Shown here: positions 38,401-49,042 of the stretch, in pieces
How the letters are laid out: the number at the start of each line of letters is the position of its first letter
How positions within the stretch are numbered: the stretch's first letter is position 1
Origin: Saccoglossus kowalevskii
Lineage: Eukaryota > Hemichordata > Enteropneusta > Harrimaniidae
Length of the DNA: 49,042 nucleotides
Assembly (NCBI RefSeq): GCF_000003605.2
Contig: NW_003136327.1
Coordinates: forward strand, 1-49,042
Direction: 5' to 3'
Program-made: the position numbers and the translations under genes
The notes under the pieces: model-generated
Databases searched by the model: none
Seen by the model: only the letters and a program-made list of their open reading frames with translations
What the model was told of the DNA's origin: nothing

Positions 38401-41100
38401 CAGGTGACGACTTTCCTATCTTTGTGTTTTTAGCATGTGTTGTTATCGTTGCTAGGGACTCAATTCCCACACGTGCACAGGTGACGACTTTCCTATCTTT
38501 GTGTTTTTAGCATGTGTTGTTGTCGTTGCTAGGGACTCAATTCCCACACGTGCACAGGTGACGACTTTCCTATCTTTGTGTTTTTAGCATGTGTTGTTAT
38601 CGTTGCTAGGGACTCAATTCCCACACGTGCACAGGTGACGACTTTCCTATCTTTGTGTTTTTAGCATGTGTTGTTGTCGTTGCTAGGGACTCAATTCCCA
38701 CACGTGCACAGGTGACGACTTTCCTATCTTTGTGTTTTTAGCATGTGTTGTTATCGTTGCTTGGGACTCAATTCCCACACGTGCACAGGTGACGACTTTC
38801 CTATCTTTGTGTTTTTAGCATGTGTTGTTGTCGTTGCTAGGGACTCAATTCCCACACGTGCACATGTGACGACTTTCCTATCTTTGTGTTTTTAGCATGT
38901 GTTGTTATCGTTGCTAGGGACTCAATTCCCACACGTGCACAGGTGACGACTTTTCTATCTTTGTGTTTTTAGCATGTGTTGTTATCGTTGCTAGGGACTC
39001 AATTCCCACACGTGCACAGGTGACAACTTTTCTATCTGTGTTTTTAGCATGTGTTGTTATCGTTGCTAGGGACTCAATTCCCGCACGTGCACAGGTGACG
39101 ACTTTCCTATCTTTGTGTTTTTAGCATGTGTTGTTATCGTTGCTAGGGACTCAATTCCCACACGTGTGCAGGTGATGACTTTCCTATCTTTGTGTTTTTA
39201 GCATGTGTTGTTATCGTTGCTAGGGACTCAATTCCCACACATGCACAGGTGACGACTTTCCTATCTTTGTGTTTTTAGCATGTGTTGTTATCGTTGCTAG
39301 GGACTCAATTCCCACACGTGCACAGGTGACGACTTTCCTATTTTTGTGTTTTTAGCATGTGTTGTTATCGTTGCTAGGGACTCAATTCCCACACGTGCAC
39401 AGGTGACGACTTTCCTATCTTTGTGTTTTTAGCATGTGTTGTTATCGTTGCTTGGGACTCAATTCCCACACGTGCACATGTGACGACTTTCCTATCTTTG
39501 TGTTTTTAGCATGTGTTGTTATCGTTGCTAGGGACTCAATTCCCACACGTGCACAGGTGACAACTTTCCTATCTTTGTGTTTTTAGCATGTGTTGTTGTC
39601 GTTGCTAGGGACTCAATTCCCACACGTGTGTTGTTATCGTTGCTAGGGACTCAATTCCCACACGTGCACAGGTGACGACTTTTCTATCTGTGTTTTTAGC
39701 ATGTGTTGTTATCGTTGCTAGGGACTCAATTCCCACACGTGCACAGGTGACGACTTTCCTATCTTTGTGTTTTTAGCATGTGTTGTTATCGTTACTACAT
39801 GTGTAGGGACTCAATTCCCACACGTGCACAGGTGACGACTTTCCTATCTTTGTGTTTTTAGCATGTGTTGTTATCGTTGCTAGGGACTCCATTCCCACAC
39901 GTGCACAGGTGACGACTTTCCTATCTTTGTGTTTTTAGCATGTGTTGTTATCGTTGCTAGGGACTCAATTCCCACATGTGCACAGGTGACGACTTTCCTA
40001 TCTTTGTGTTTTTAGCATGTGTTGTTATCGTTGCTAGGGACTCAATTCCCGCACGTGCACAGGTGACGACTTTCCTATCTTTGTGTTTTTAGCATGTGTT
40101 GTTATCGTTGCTTGGGACTCAATTCCCACACGTGCACAGGTGACGACTTTCCTATCTTTGTGTTTTTAGCATGTGTTGTTATCGTTGCTTGGGACTCAAT
40201 TCCCACATGTGCACAGGTGACGACTTTCCTATCTTTGTGTTTTTAGCATGTGTTGTTATCGTTGCTAGGGACTCAATTCCCACACGTGCACAGGTGACGA
40301 CTTTCCTATCTTTGTGTTTTTAGCATGTGTTGTTATCGTTGCTAGGGACTCAATTCCCACACGGGCACAGGTGACGACTTTCCTATCTTTGTGTTTTTAG
40401 CATGTGTTGTTATCGTTGCTAGGGACTCAATTCCTGCACGTGCACAGGTGACGACTTTCCTATCTTTGTGTTTTTAGCATGTGTTTTTATCGTTGCTAGG
40501 GACTCAATTCCCACACGTGCACAGGTGACGACTTTCCTATCTTTGTGTTTTTAGCATGTGTTGTTATCGTTGCTAGGGACTCAATTCCCGCACGTGCACA
40601 GGTGACGACTTTCCTATCTTTGTGTTTTTAGCATGTGTTGTTATCGTTGCTAGGGACTCAATTCCCACACGTGCACAGGTGACGACTTTCCTATCTTTGT
40701 GTTTTTAGCATGTGTTGTTATCGTTGCTAGGGACTCAATTCCCACACGTGCACAGGTGACGACTTTCCTATCTTTGTGTTTTTAGCATGTGTTGTTATCG
40801 TTGCTAGGGACTCAATTCCCACACGTGCACAGGTGACGACTTTCCTATCTGTGTTTTTAGCATGTTTTGTTATCGTTGCTAGGGACTCAATTCCCACACG
40901 TGCACAGGTGACCACTTTCCTATCGTTGTGTTTTTAGCATGTGTTGTTATCGTTGCTAGGGACTCAATTCCCACACGTGCACAGGTGACCACTTTCCTAT
41001 CGTTGTGTTTTTAGCATGTGTTGTTATCGTTGCTAGGGACTCAATTCCCACACGTGTGTTGTTATCGTTGCTAGGGACTCAATTCCCACACATGCACAGG

Positions 41101-44100
41101 TGACGACTTTCCTATCTTTGTGTTTTTAGCATGTGTTGTTATCGTTGCTAGGGACTCAATTCCCACACGTGCACAGGTGACGACTTTCCTATCTTTGTGT
41201 TTTTAGCATGTGTTGTTATCGTTGCTAGGGACTCAATTCCCACACGTGCACAGGTGACGACTTTCCTATCTTTGTGTTTTTAGCATGTGTTGTTATCGTT
41301 GCTAGGGACTCAATTCCCACACGTGCACAGGTGACGACTTTCCTATCTTTGTGTTTTTAGCATGTGTTGTTATCGTTGCTAGGGACTCAATTCCCACACG
41401 TGCACAGATGACGACTTTCCTATCTTTGTGTTTTTAGCATGTGTTGTTATCGTTGCTAGGGACTCAATTCCCACACGTGCACAGGTGACGACTTTCCTAT
41501 CTTTGTGTTTTTAGCATGTGTTGTTATCGTTGCTAGGGACTCCATTCCCACACGTGCACAGGTGACGACTTTCCTATCTTTGTGTTTTTAGCATGTGTTG
41601 TTATCGTTGCTAGGGACTCAATTCCCGCACGTGCACAGGTGACGACTTTCCTATCTTTGTGTTTTTAGCAGGTGTTGTTATCGTTGCTAGGGACTCAATT
41701 CCCACACGTGCACAGGTGACGACTTTCCTATCTTTGTGTTTTTAGCATGTGTTGTTATCGTTGCTAGGGACTCAATTCCCACACGTGCACAGGTGACGAC
41801 TTTCCTATCTTTGTGTTTTTAGCATGTGTTGTTATCGTTGCTTGGGACTCAATTCCCACACGTGCACAGGTGACGACTTTCCTATCTTTGTGTTTTTAGC
41901 ATGTGTTGTTATCGTTGCTAGGGACTCAATTCCCGCACGTGCACAGGTGACGACTTTCCTATCTTTGTGTTTTTAGCATGTGTTGTTATCGTTGCTTGGG
42001 ACTCAATTCCCACACGTGCACAGGTGACGACTTTCCTATCTTTGTGTTTTTAGCATGTGTTGTTATCGTTGCTAGGGACTCAATTCCCACACGTGCACAG
42101 GTGACGACTTTCCTATCTTTGTGTTTTTAGCATGTGTTGTTATCGTTGCTAGGGACTCAATTCCCGCACGTGCAAAGGTGACGACTTTCCTATCTTTGTG
42201 TTTTTAGCATGTGTTGTTATCGTTGCTAGGGACTCAATTCCCACACGTGCACAGGTGGCGACTTTCCTATCTTTGTGTTTTTAGCATGTGTTGTTATCGT
42301 TGCTAGGGACTCAATTCCCACACGTGCACAGGTGACGACTTTCCTGTCTTTGTGTTTTTAGCATGTGTTGTTATCGTTGCTAGGGACTCAATTCCCACAC
42401 GTGCACAGGTGACGACTTTCCTATCTTTGTGTTTTTAGCATGTGTTGTTATCGTTGCTAGGGACTCAATTCCCACACATGCACAGGTGACGACTTTCCTA
42501 TCTTTGTGTTTTTAGCATGTGTTGTTATCGTTGCTAGGGACTCAATTCCCACACGTGCACAGGTGACGACTTTCCTATCTTTGTGTTTTTAGCATGTGTT
42601 GTTATCGTTGCTAGGGACTCAATTCCCACACGTGCACAGGTGACGACTTTCCTATCTTTGTGTTTTTAGCATGTGTTGTTATCGTTGCTAGGGACTCAAT
42701 TCCCGCACGTGCACAGGTGACGACTTTCCTATCTTTGTGTTTTTAGCATGTGTTGTTATCGTTGCTTGGGACTCAATTCCCACACGTGCACAGGTGACGA
42801 CTTTCCTATCTTTGTGTTTTTAGCATGTGTTGTTATCGTTGCTAGGGACTCAATTCCCGCACGTGCACAGGTGACGACTTTCCTATCTTTGTGTTTTTAG
42901 CATGTGTTGTTATCGTTGCTAGGGACTCAATTCCCACACGTGCACAGGTGACGACTTTCCTATCTTTGTGTTTTTAGCATGTGTTGTTATCGTTGCTAGG
43001 GACTCAATTCCCACACGTGCACAGGTGACGACTTTCCTATCTTTGTGTTTTTAGCATGTGTTGTTATCGTTGCTAGGGACTCAATTCCCACACGTGCACA
43101 GGTGAGGACTTTCCTATCTTTGTGTTTTTATCATGTGTTGTTATCGTTGCTTGGGACTCAATTCCCACACGTGCACAGGTGACGACTTTCCTATCTTTGT
43201 GTTTTTAGCATGTGTTGTTATCGTTGCTAGGGACTCAATTCCCACACGTGCACAGGTGACGACTTTCCTATCTTTGTGTTTTTAGCATGTGTTGTTATCG
43301 TTGCTAGGGACTCAATTCCCACACGTGCACAGGTGACGACTTTCCTATCTTTGTGTTTTTAGCATGTGTTGTTATCGTTGCTAGGGACTCAATTCCCACA
43401 TGTGCACAGGTGACGACTTTCCTATCTTTGTGTTTTTAGCATGTGTTGTTATCGTTGCTAGGGACTCAATTCCCACACGTGCACAGGTGACGACTTTCCT
43501 ATCTTTGTGTTTTTAGCATGTGTTGTTATCGTTGCTAGGGACTCAATTCCCACACGTGCACAGGTGACGACTTTCCTATCTTTGTGTTTTTAGCATGTGT
43601 TGTTATCGTTGCTAGGGACTCAATTCCCACACGTGCACAGGTGACGACTTTCCTATCTTTGTGTTTTTAGCATGTGTTGTTATCGTTGCTTGGGACTCAA
43701 TTCCCACACGTGCACAGGTGACGACTTTCCTATCTTTGTGTTTTTAGCATGTGTTGTTATCGTTGCTAGGGACTCAATTCCCACACGTGCACAGGTGACG
43801 ACTTTCCTATCTTTGTGTTTTTAGCATGTGTTGTTATCGTTGCTAGGGACTCAATTCCCACACGTGCACAGGTGACGACTTTCCTATCTTTGTGTTTTTA
43901 GCATGTGTTGTTATCGTTGCTAGGGACTCAATTCCCACACGTGCACAGGTGACGACTTTCCTATCTTTGTGTTTTTAGCATGTGTTGTTATCGTTGCTAG
44001 GGACTCAATTCCCACACGTGCACAGGTGACATCTTTCCTATCTTTGTGTTTTTAGCATGTGTTGTTATCGTTGCTATGGACTCAATTGCCGCACGTGCAC

Positions 44101-47100
44101 AGGTGACGACTTTCCTATCTTTGTGTTTTTACTATGTGTTGTTATCGTTGCTAGGGACTCAATTCCCACACGTGCACAGGTGACGACTTTCCTATCTTTG
44201 TGTTTTTAGCATGTGTTGTTATCGTTGCTAGGGACTCAATTCCCACACGTGCACAGGTGACGACTTTCCTATCTTTGTCTTTTTAGCATGTGTTGTTATC
44301 GTTGCTAGGGACTCAATTCCCACACGTGCACATGTGACGACTTTCCTATCTTTGTGTTTTTAGCATGTGTTGTTATCGTTGCTAGGGACTCAATTCCCAC
44401 ACGAGCACAGGTGACGACTTTCCTATCTTTGTGTTTTTAGCATGTGTTGTTATCGTTGCTTGGGACTCAATTCCCACACGTGCACATGTGACGACTTTCC
44501 TACATGTATCGTTGTGTTTTTAGCATGTGTTGTTATCGTTGCTAGGGACTCCATTCCCACACGTGCACAGGTGACGACTTTCCTATCTTTGTGTTTTTAG
44601 CATGTGTTGTTATCGTTGCTTGGGACTCAATTCCCACACGTGCACAGGTGATGACTTTCCTATCTTTGTGTTTTTAGCATGTGTTGTTATTGTTGCTAAG
44701 AACTCAATTCCCACACGTGCACAGGTGACGACTTTCCTATCTTTGTGTTTTTAGCATGTGTTGTTATCGTTGCTAGGGACTCAATTCCCACACGTGCACA
44801 GGTGACGACTTTCCTATCTTTGTGTTTTTAGCATGTGTTGTTATCGTTGCTAGGAAGTCAATTCCCACACGTGCACAGGTGACGACTTTCCTATCTTTGT
44901 GTTTTTAGCATGTGTTGTTATCGTTGCTAGGGACTCAATTCCTACACGTGCACAGGTGACGACTTTCCTATCTTTGTGTTTTTAGCATGTGTTGTTATCG
45001 TTGCTAGGGACTCAATTCCCACACGTGCACAGGTGACGACTTTCCTATCTTTGTGTTTTTAGCATGTGTTGTTATCGTTGCTAGGGACTCAATTCCCACA
45101 CGTGCACAGGTGACGACTTTCCTATCTTTGTGTTTTTAGCATGTGTTGTTGTCGTTGCTAGGGACTCCATTCCCACACGTGCACAGGTGACGACTTTCTT
45201 ATCTTTGTGTTTTTAGCATGTGTTGTTATCGTTGCTAGGGACTCCATTCCCACACATGCACAGGTGACGACTTTCTTATCTTTGTGTTTTTAGCATGTGT
45301 TGTTATCGTTGCTAGGGACTCAATTCCCACACGTGCACAGGTGACGACTTTCCTATCTTTGTGTTTTTAGCATGTGTTGTTATCGTTGCTAGGGACTCAA
45401 TTCCTACACGTGCACATGTGACGACTTTCCTATCTTTGTGTTTTTAGCATGTGTTGTTATCGTTGCTAGGGACTCAATTCCCACACGTGCACAGGTGACG
45501 ACTTTCCTATCTTTGTGTTTTTAGCATGTGTTGTTATCGTTGCTAGGGACTCAATTCCCACACGTGCACAGGTGACGACTTTCCTATCTTTGTGTTTTTA
45601 GCATGTGTTGTTATCGTTGCTAGGGACTCAATTCCCACACGTGCACAGGTGACGACTTTCCTATCTTTGTGTTTTTAGCATGTGTTGTTATCGTTGCTAG
45701 GGACTCAATTCCCACACGTGCACAGGTGACGACTTTCCTATCTTTGTGTTTTTAGCATGTGTTGTTATCGTTGCTTGGGACTCAATTCCCACACGTGCAC
45801 ATGTGACGACTTTCCTATCTTTGTGTTTTTAGCATGTGTTGTTATCGTTGCTAGGGACTCAATTCCCACACGTGCACAGGTGACGACTTTCTTATCTTTG
45901 TGTTTTTAGCATGTGTTGTTATCGTTGCTAGGGACTCAATTCCCATACGTGCACAGGTGACGACTTTCCTATCTTTGTGTTTTTAGCATGTGTTGTTGTC
46001 GTTGCTAGGGACTCAATTCCCACACGTGCACAGGTGACGACTTTCCTATCTTTGTGTTTTTAGCATGTGTTGTTATCGTTGCTAGGGACTCAATTCCCAC
46101 ACGTGCACAGGTGACAACATTCCTATCTTTGTGTTTGTAGCATGTGTTGTTGTCGTTGCTAGGGACTCAATTCCCACACATGCACAGGTGACGACTTTCC
46201 TATTTGTGTTTTTAGCATGTGTTGTTATCGTTGCTAGGGACTCAATTCCCACACGTGCACAGGTGACGACTTTCCTATCTTTGTGTTTGTAGCATGTGTT
46301 GTTGTCGTTGCTAGGGACTCAATTCCCACACGTGCACAGGTGACGACTTTCCTGTCTTTGTGTTTTTAGCATGTGTTGTTATCGTTGCTAGGGACTCAAT
46401 TCCCACACGTGCACAGGTGACGACTTTTCTATCTTTGTGTTTTTAGCATGTGTTGTTATCGTTGCTAGGGACTCAATTCCCACACGTGCACAGGTGACGA
46501 CTTTCCTATCTTTGTTTTTTAGCATGTGTTGTATCGTTGCTAGGGACTCAATTCCCACACGTGCACAGGTGACGACTTTTCTCTATCTTTGTGTTTTTAG
46601 CATGTGTTGTTATCGTTGCTAGGGACTCAATTCCCACACGTGCACAGGTGACGACTTTCCTATCTTTGTGTTTTTAGCATGTGTTGTTATCGTTGCTAGG
46701 GACTCAATTCCCACACGTGCACAGGTGACGTCTTTCCTATCTTTGTGTTTTTAGCATGTGTTGTTATCGTTGATAGGGACTCAATTCCCACACGTGCACA
46801 GGTGACGACTTTCCTATCTTAGTGTTTTTAGCATGTGTTGTTATCGTTGCTAGGGACTCAATTTCCACACGTGCACAGGTGACGATTTTCCTATCTTTGT
46901 GTTTTTAGCATGTGTTGTTATCGTTGCTAGGGACTCAATTCCCACACGTGCACAGGTGACGACTTTCCTATCTTTGTGTTTTTAGCATGTGTTGTTATCG
47001 TTGATAGGGACTCAATTACCACACGTGCACAGGTGACGACTTTCCTATCTTTGTGTTTTTAGCATGTGTTGTTATCGTTGCTACATGTAGGGACTCAATT

Positions 47101-49042
47101 CACACGTGCACAGGTGACGATTTTCCTATCTTCGTGTTTTTAGCATGTGTTGTTATCGTTGCTAGGGACTCAATTCCCACACGTGCGCAGGTGACGACTT
47201 TCCTATCTTTGTGTTTTTAGCATGTGTTGTTATCGTTGCTAGGGACTCAATTCCCACACGTGCACAGGTGACGACTTTCCTATCTTTGTGTTTTTAGCAT
47301 GTGTTGTTATCGTTGCTAGGGACTCAATTCCCACACGTGCACAGGTGACGACTTTCCTATCTTTGTGTTTTTAGCATGTGTTGTTATCGTTGCTAGGGAC
47401 TCAATTCCCGCACGTGCACAGGTGACGACTTTCCTATCTTTGTGTTTTTAGCATGTGTTGTTATCGTTGCTAGGGAGTCAATTCCCACACGTGCACAGGT
47501 GACGACTTTCCTATCTTTGTGTTTTTAGCATGTGTTGTTATCGTTGCTTGGGACTCAATTCCCGCACGTGCACAGGTGACGACTTTCCTATCTTTGTGTT
47601 TTTAGCATGTGTTGTTATCGTTGCTAGGGACTCAATTCCCACACGTGCACAGGTGACGAGTTTCCTATCTTTGTGTTTTTAGCATGTGTTGTTATCGTTG
47701 CTAGGGACTCAATTCCCACACGTGCACAGGTGACGACTTTCCTATCTTTGTGTTTTTAGCATGTGTTGTTATCGTTGCTAGGGACTCAATTCCCACACGT
47801 GCACAGGTGACGACTTTCCTATCTTTGTGTTTTTAGCATGTGTTGTTATCGTTGCTAGGGACTCAATTCCCACACGTGCACAGGTGACAACTTTCCTATC
47901 TTTGTGTTTTTAGCATGTGTTATCGTTGCTAGGGACTCAATTCCCACACGTGCACAGGTGACGACTTTCCTATCTTTGTGTTTTTAGCATGTGTTGTTAT
48001 CGTTGCTAGGGACTCAAATCCCACACGTGCACAGGTGACGACTTTCCTGTCTTTGTGTTTTTAGCATGTGTTGTTATCGTTGCTTGGGACTCAATTCCCA
48101 CACGTGCACATGTGACGACTTTCCTATCTTTGTGTTTTTAGCATGTGTTGTTATCGTTGCTAGGGACTCAATTCCCACACGTGCACAGGTGACGACTTTC
48201 CTATCTTTGTGTTTTTAGCATGTGTTGTTGTCGTTGCTAGGGACTCAATTCCCACACGTGCACAGGTGACGACTTTCTTATCTTTGTGTTTTTAGCATGT
48301 GTTGTTATCGTTGCTAGGGACTCAATTCCCACACGTGCACAGGTGACGACTTTCCTATCTTTGTGTTTTTAGCATGTGTTGTTATCGTTGCTAGGGACTC
48401 AATTCCCACACGTGCGCAGGTGACGACTTTCCTATCTTTGTGTTTTTAGCATGTGTTGTTATCGTTGCTTGGGACTCAATTCCCACACGTGCACATGTGA
48501 CGACTTTTCTATCTTTGTGTTTTTAGCATGTGTTGTTATCGTTGCTAGGGACTCAATTCCCACACGTGCACAGGTGACGACTTTCCTATCTTTGTGTTTT
48601 TAGCATGTGTTGTTATCGTTGCTAGGGACTCAATTCCCACACGTGTGCAGGTGACGACTTTCCTATCTTTGTGTTTTTAGCATGTGTTGTTATCGTTGCT
48701 TGGGACTCAATTCCCACACGTGCACATGTGACGACTTTCCTATCTTTGTGTTTTTAGCATGTGTTGTTATCGTTGCTAGGGACTCAATTCCCACACGTGC
48801 ACAGATGACGACTTTCCTATCTTTGTGTTTTTAGCATGTGTTGTTGTCGTTGCTAGGGACTCAATTCCCACACGTGCACAGGTGACGACTTTCCTATCTT
48901 TGTGTTTTTAGCATGTGTTGTTATCGTTGCTAGGGACTAAATTCCCACACGTGCACAGGTGACGACGTTCTTATCTTTGTGTTTTTAGCATGATGTTGTT
49001 ATCGTTGCTAGGGACTCCATCCCACACGTGCACAGGTGATGA
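41101..49042 (+). repeat. Right zone: plain 77-bp units with a block shared with the left zone
   Basis: After the last short unit (41051) the array returns to simple 77-mers. It has no complete 85-bp units; a single shortened relative with CATGTA inserted sits at 47083. A block at about 43.9-45.0 kb repeats markers of the left zone. A block at about 46.1-46.4 kb repeats markers of the middle zone (TTTGTAGC units). The array runs to the window edge; near 48989 one unit has an extra base (AGCATGATG). Confidence 0.8.

Larger units (their letters stand above)
6076..39805 (+). repeat. 85-bp monomer class with 8-bp ACATGTGT insertion (31 copies)
   Basis: In these units GCTAGGGACTC becomes GCTACATGTGTAGGGACTC, a gain of 8 bp after monomer position 22. 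ACATGTGT starts at 6076, 7004, 10227, 11313, 12708, 13024, 13684, 17458, 18120, 20053, 20215, 20837, 20999, 21315, 22091, 23752, 24568, 25115, 25737, 27984, 28455, 31101, 31800, 32385, 34948, 35110, 35426, 36625, 37324, 37907 and 39797. The inserted CATGTGT equals monomer positions 3-9, so slippage or templated insertion from the same monomer is likely. Two copies (13684, 39797) share a GTTACTA variant and mark a dispersed duplication. Confidence 0.9.
9975..41065 (+). repeat. 38-bp truncated monomer class (13 copies)
   Basis: Here CACACGTG (through position 44) joins directly to TGTTGTTATCG (from position 7 of the next unit), a loss of 39 bp. The CACGTGTGTT junction starts at 9975, 13510, 15094, 17282, 17944, 23499, 24392, 26707, 32209, 36449, 37733, 39623 and 41051. 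In 12 of 13 the truncated unit also carries GTCG at positions 14-17 instead of ATCG; only 41051 lacks it. This linkage means the deletion arose once, or very few times, and spread by copying of the array. Confidence 0.9.
6061..41100 (+). repeat. Middle zone: higher-order repeat domain with length-variant monomers
   Basis: All 31 complete 85-bp units, all 13 38-bp units and all five 99-bp units lie here. They follow a recurring order. A typical block is: a 38-bp short unit with GTCG instead of ATCG; a unit with TTTTC in place of TTTCC; the 85-bp unit; a unit with CTCCATT; a unit with CACATGTGC; units with GCTTGGG; and a unit with CACATGTGACG. Blocks are copied in tandem and also dispersed over the zone, with gains and losses of single monomers between copies. 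Confidence 0.85.
582..49042 (+). repeat. 77-bp satellite array, about 620-630 monomers, right end open
   Basis: From 582 the sequence is a head-to-tail repeat with a 77-bp period, for example AGCATGTG at 596 and again at 673. Dividing the length by the period, and correcting for length-variant units, gives about 620-630 monomers, all in one orientation. Most units differ from consensus at zero to three positions. Landmarks by monomer position are: 1-11 AGCATGTGTTG, 24-37 GGGACTCAATTCCC, 39-44 CACGTG, 47-52 CAGGTG, and 73-77 TTTTT. No other mobile element, gene or unique spacer interrupts the 48 kb. Being longer than a typical minisatellite and fully tandem, it is best called satellite DNA, centromeric, pericentromeric or subtelomeric; the sequence does not say which. 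Confidence 0.98.

Noticed and set aside
582-49042. CRISPR array
   Set aside because: There are no unique spacers between repeats; the whole 77-bp period is conserved, and the flank is a eukaryotic LINE.
582-49042. Promoters, terminators or bacterial-style operons in the array
   Set aside because: Nothing in the repeat supports a gene for them to serve. The T5 run is discussed only as a possible Pol III signal.

Overview
This window is almost entirely one tandem satellite array. It holds no intact protein gene and no RNA gene that I can support. The organism is a eukaryote, most likely an animal. The left flank carries a decayed non-LTR (LINE-type) reverse transcriptase with motifs typical of metazoan elements, and a 48 kb uninterrupted satellite with layered higher-order repeats is normal for animal heterochromatin. 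I cannot name the species.

Layout. (1) Bases 1-580 are a LINE reverse transcriptase pseudogene on the minus strand. It is cut at 267-440 by a 174-bp element with short terminal inverted repeats that looks like a small non-autonomous DNA transposon. (2) From about 582 to the right edge runs a 77-bp tandem repeat of roughly 620-630 monomers, and its right end is not reached. Monomer position 1 is taken here as the A of AGCATGTG, first seen at base 596. One strand is T-rich: the consensus has 29 T, 14 A, 17 G and 17 C.

The array has three zones. The left zone (582 to about 6.06 kb) and the right zone (about 41.1 kb to the edge) are plain runs of 77-bp units with scattered point variants, and they share a marked block at a distance of 39,916 bp. 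The middle zone (about 6.06-41.1 kb) is built from length-variant monomers: an 85-bp unit with an 8-bp insertion (31 copies), a 38-bp truncated unit (13 copies) and a 99-bp unit with an internal 22-bp duplication (5 copies). These occur in fixed order, giving higher-order repeats of 471, 662, 784 and 893 bp, plus dispersed segment copies thousands of bases apart.

Because 77 is not a multiple of 3, the reading frame changes at each unit and a stop is soon met. Small open frames of 60-90 codons appear only where length variants shift the frame, and I do not call them genes. The monomer carries several signals that may matter if the array is transcribed: a good 3' splice-acceptor look-alike, a donor look-alike, a CACGTG E-box, a tRNA T-arm/B-box-like stretch next to a T5 run, and a foldable hairpin.
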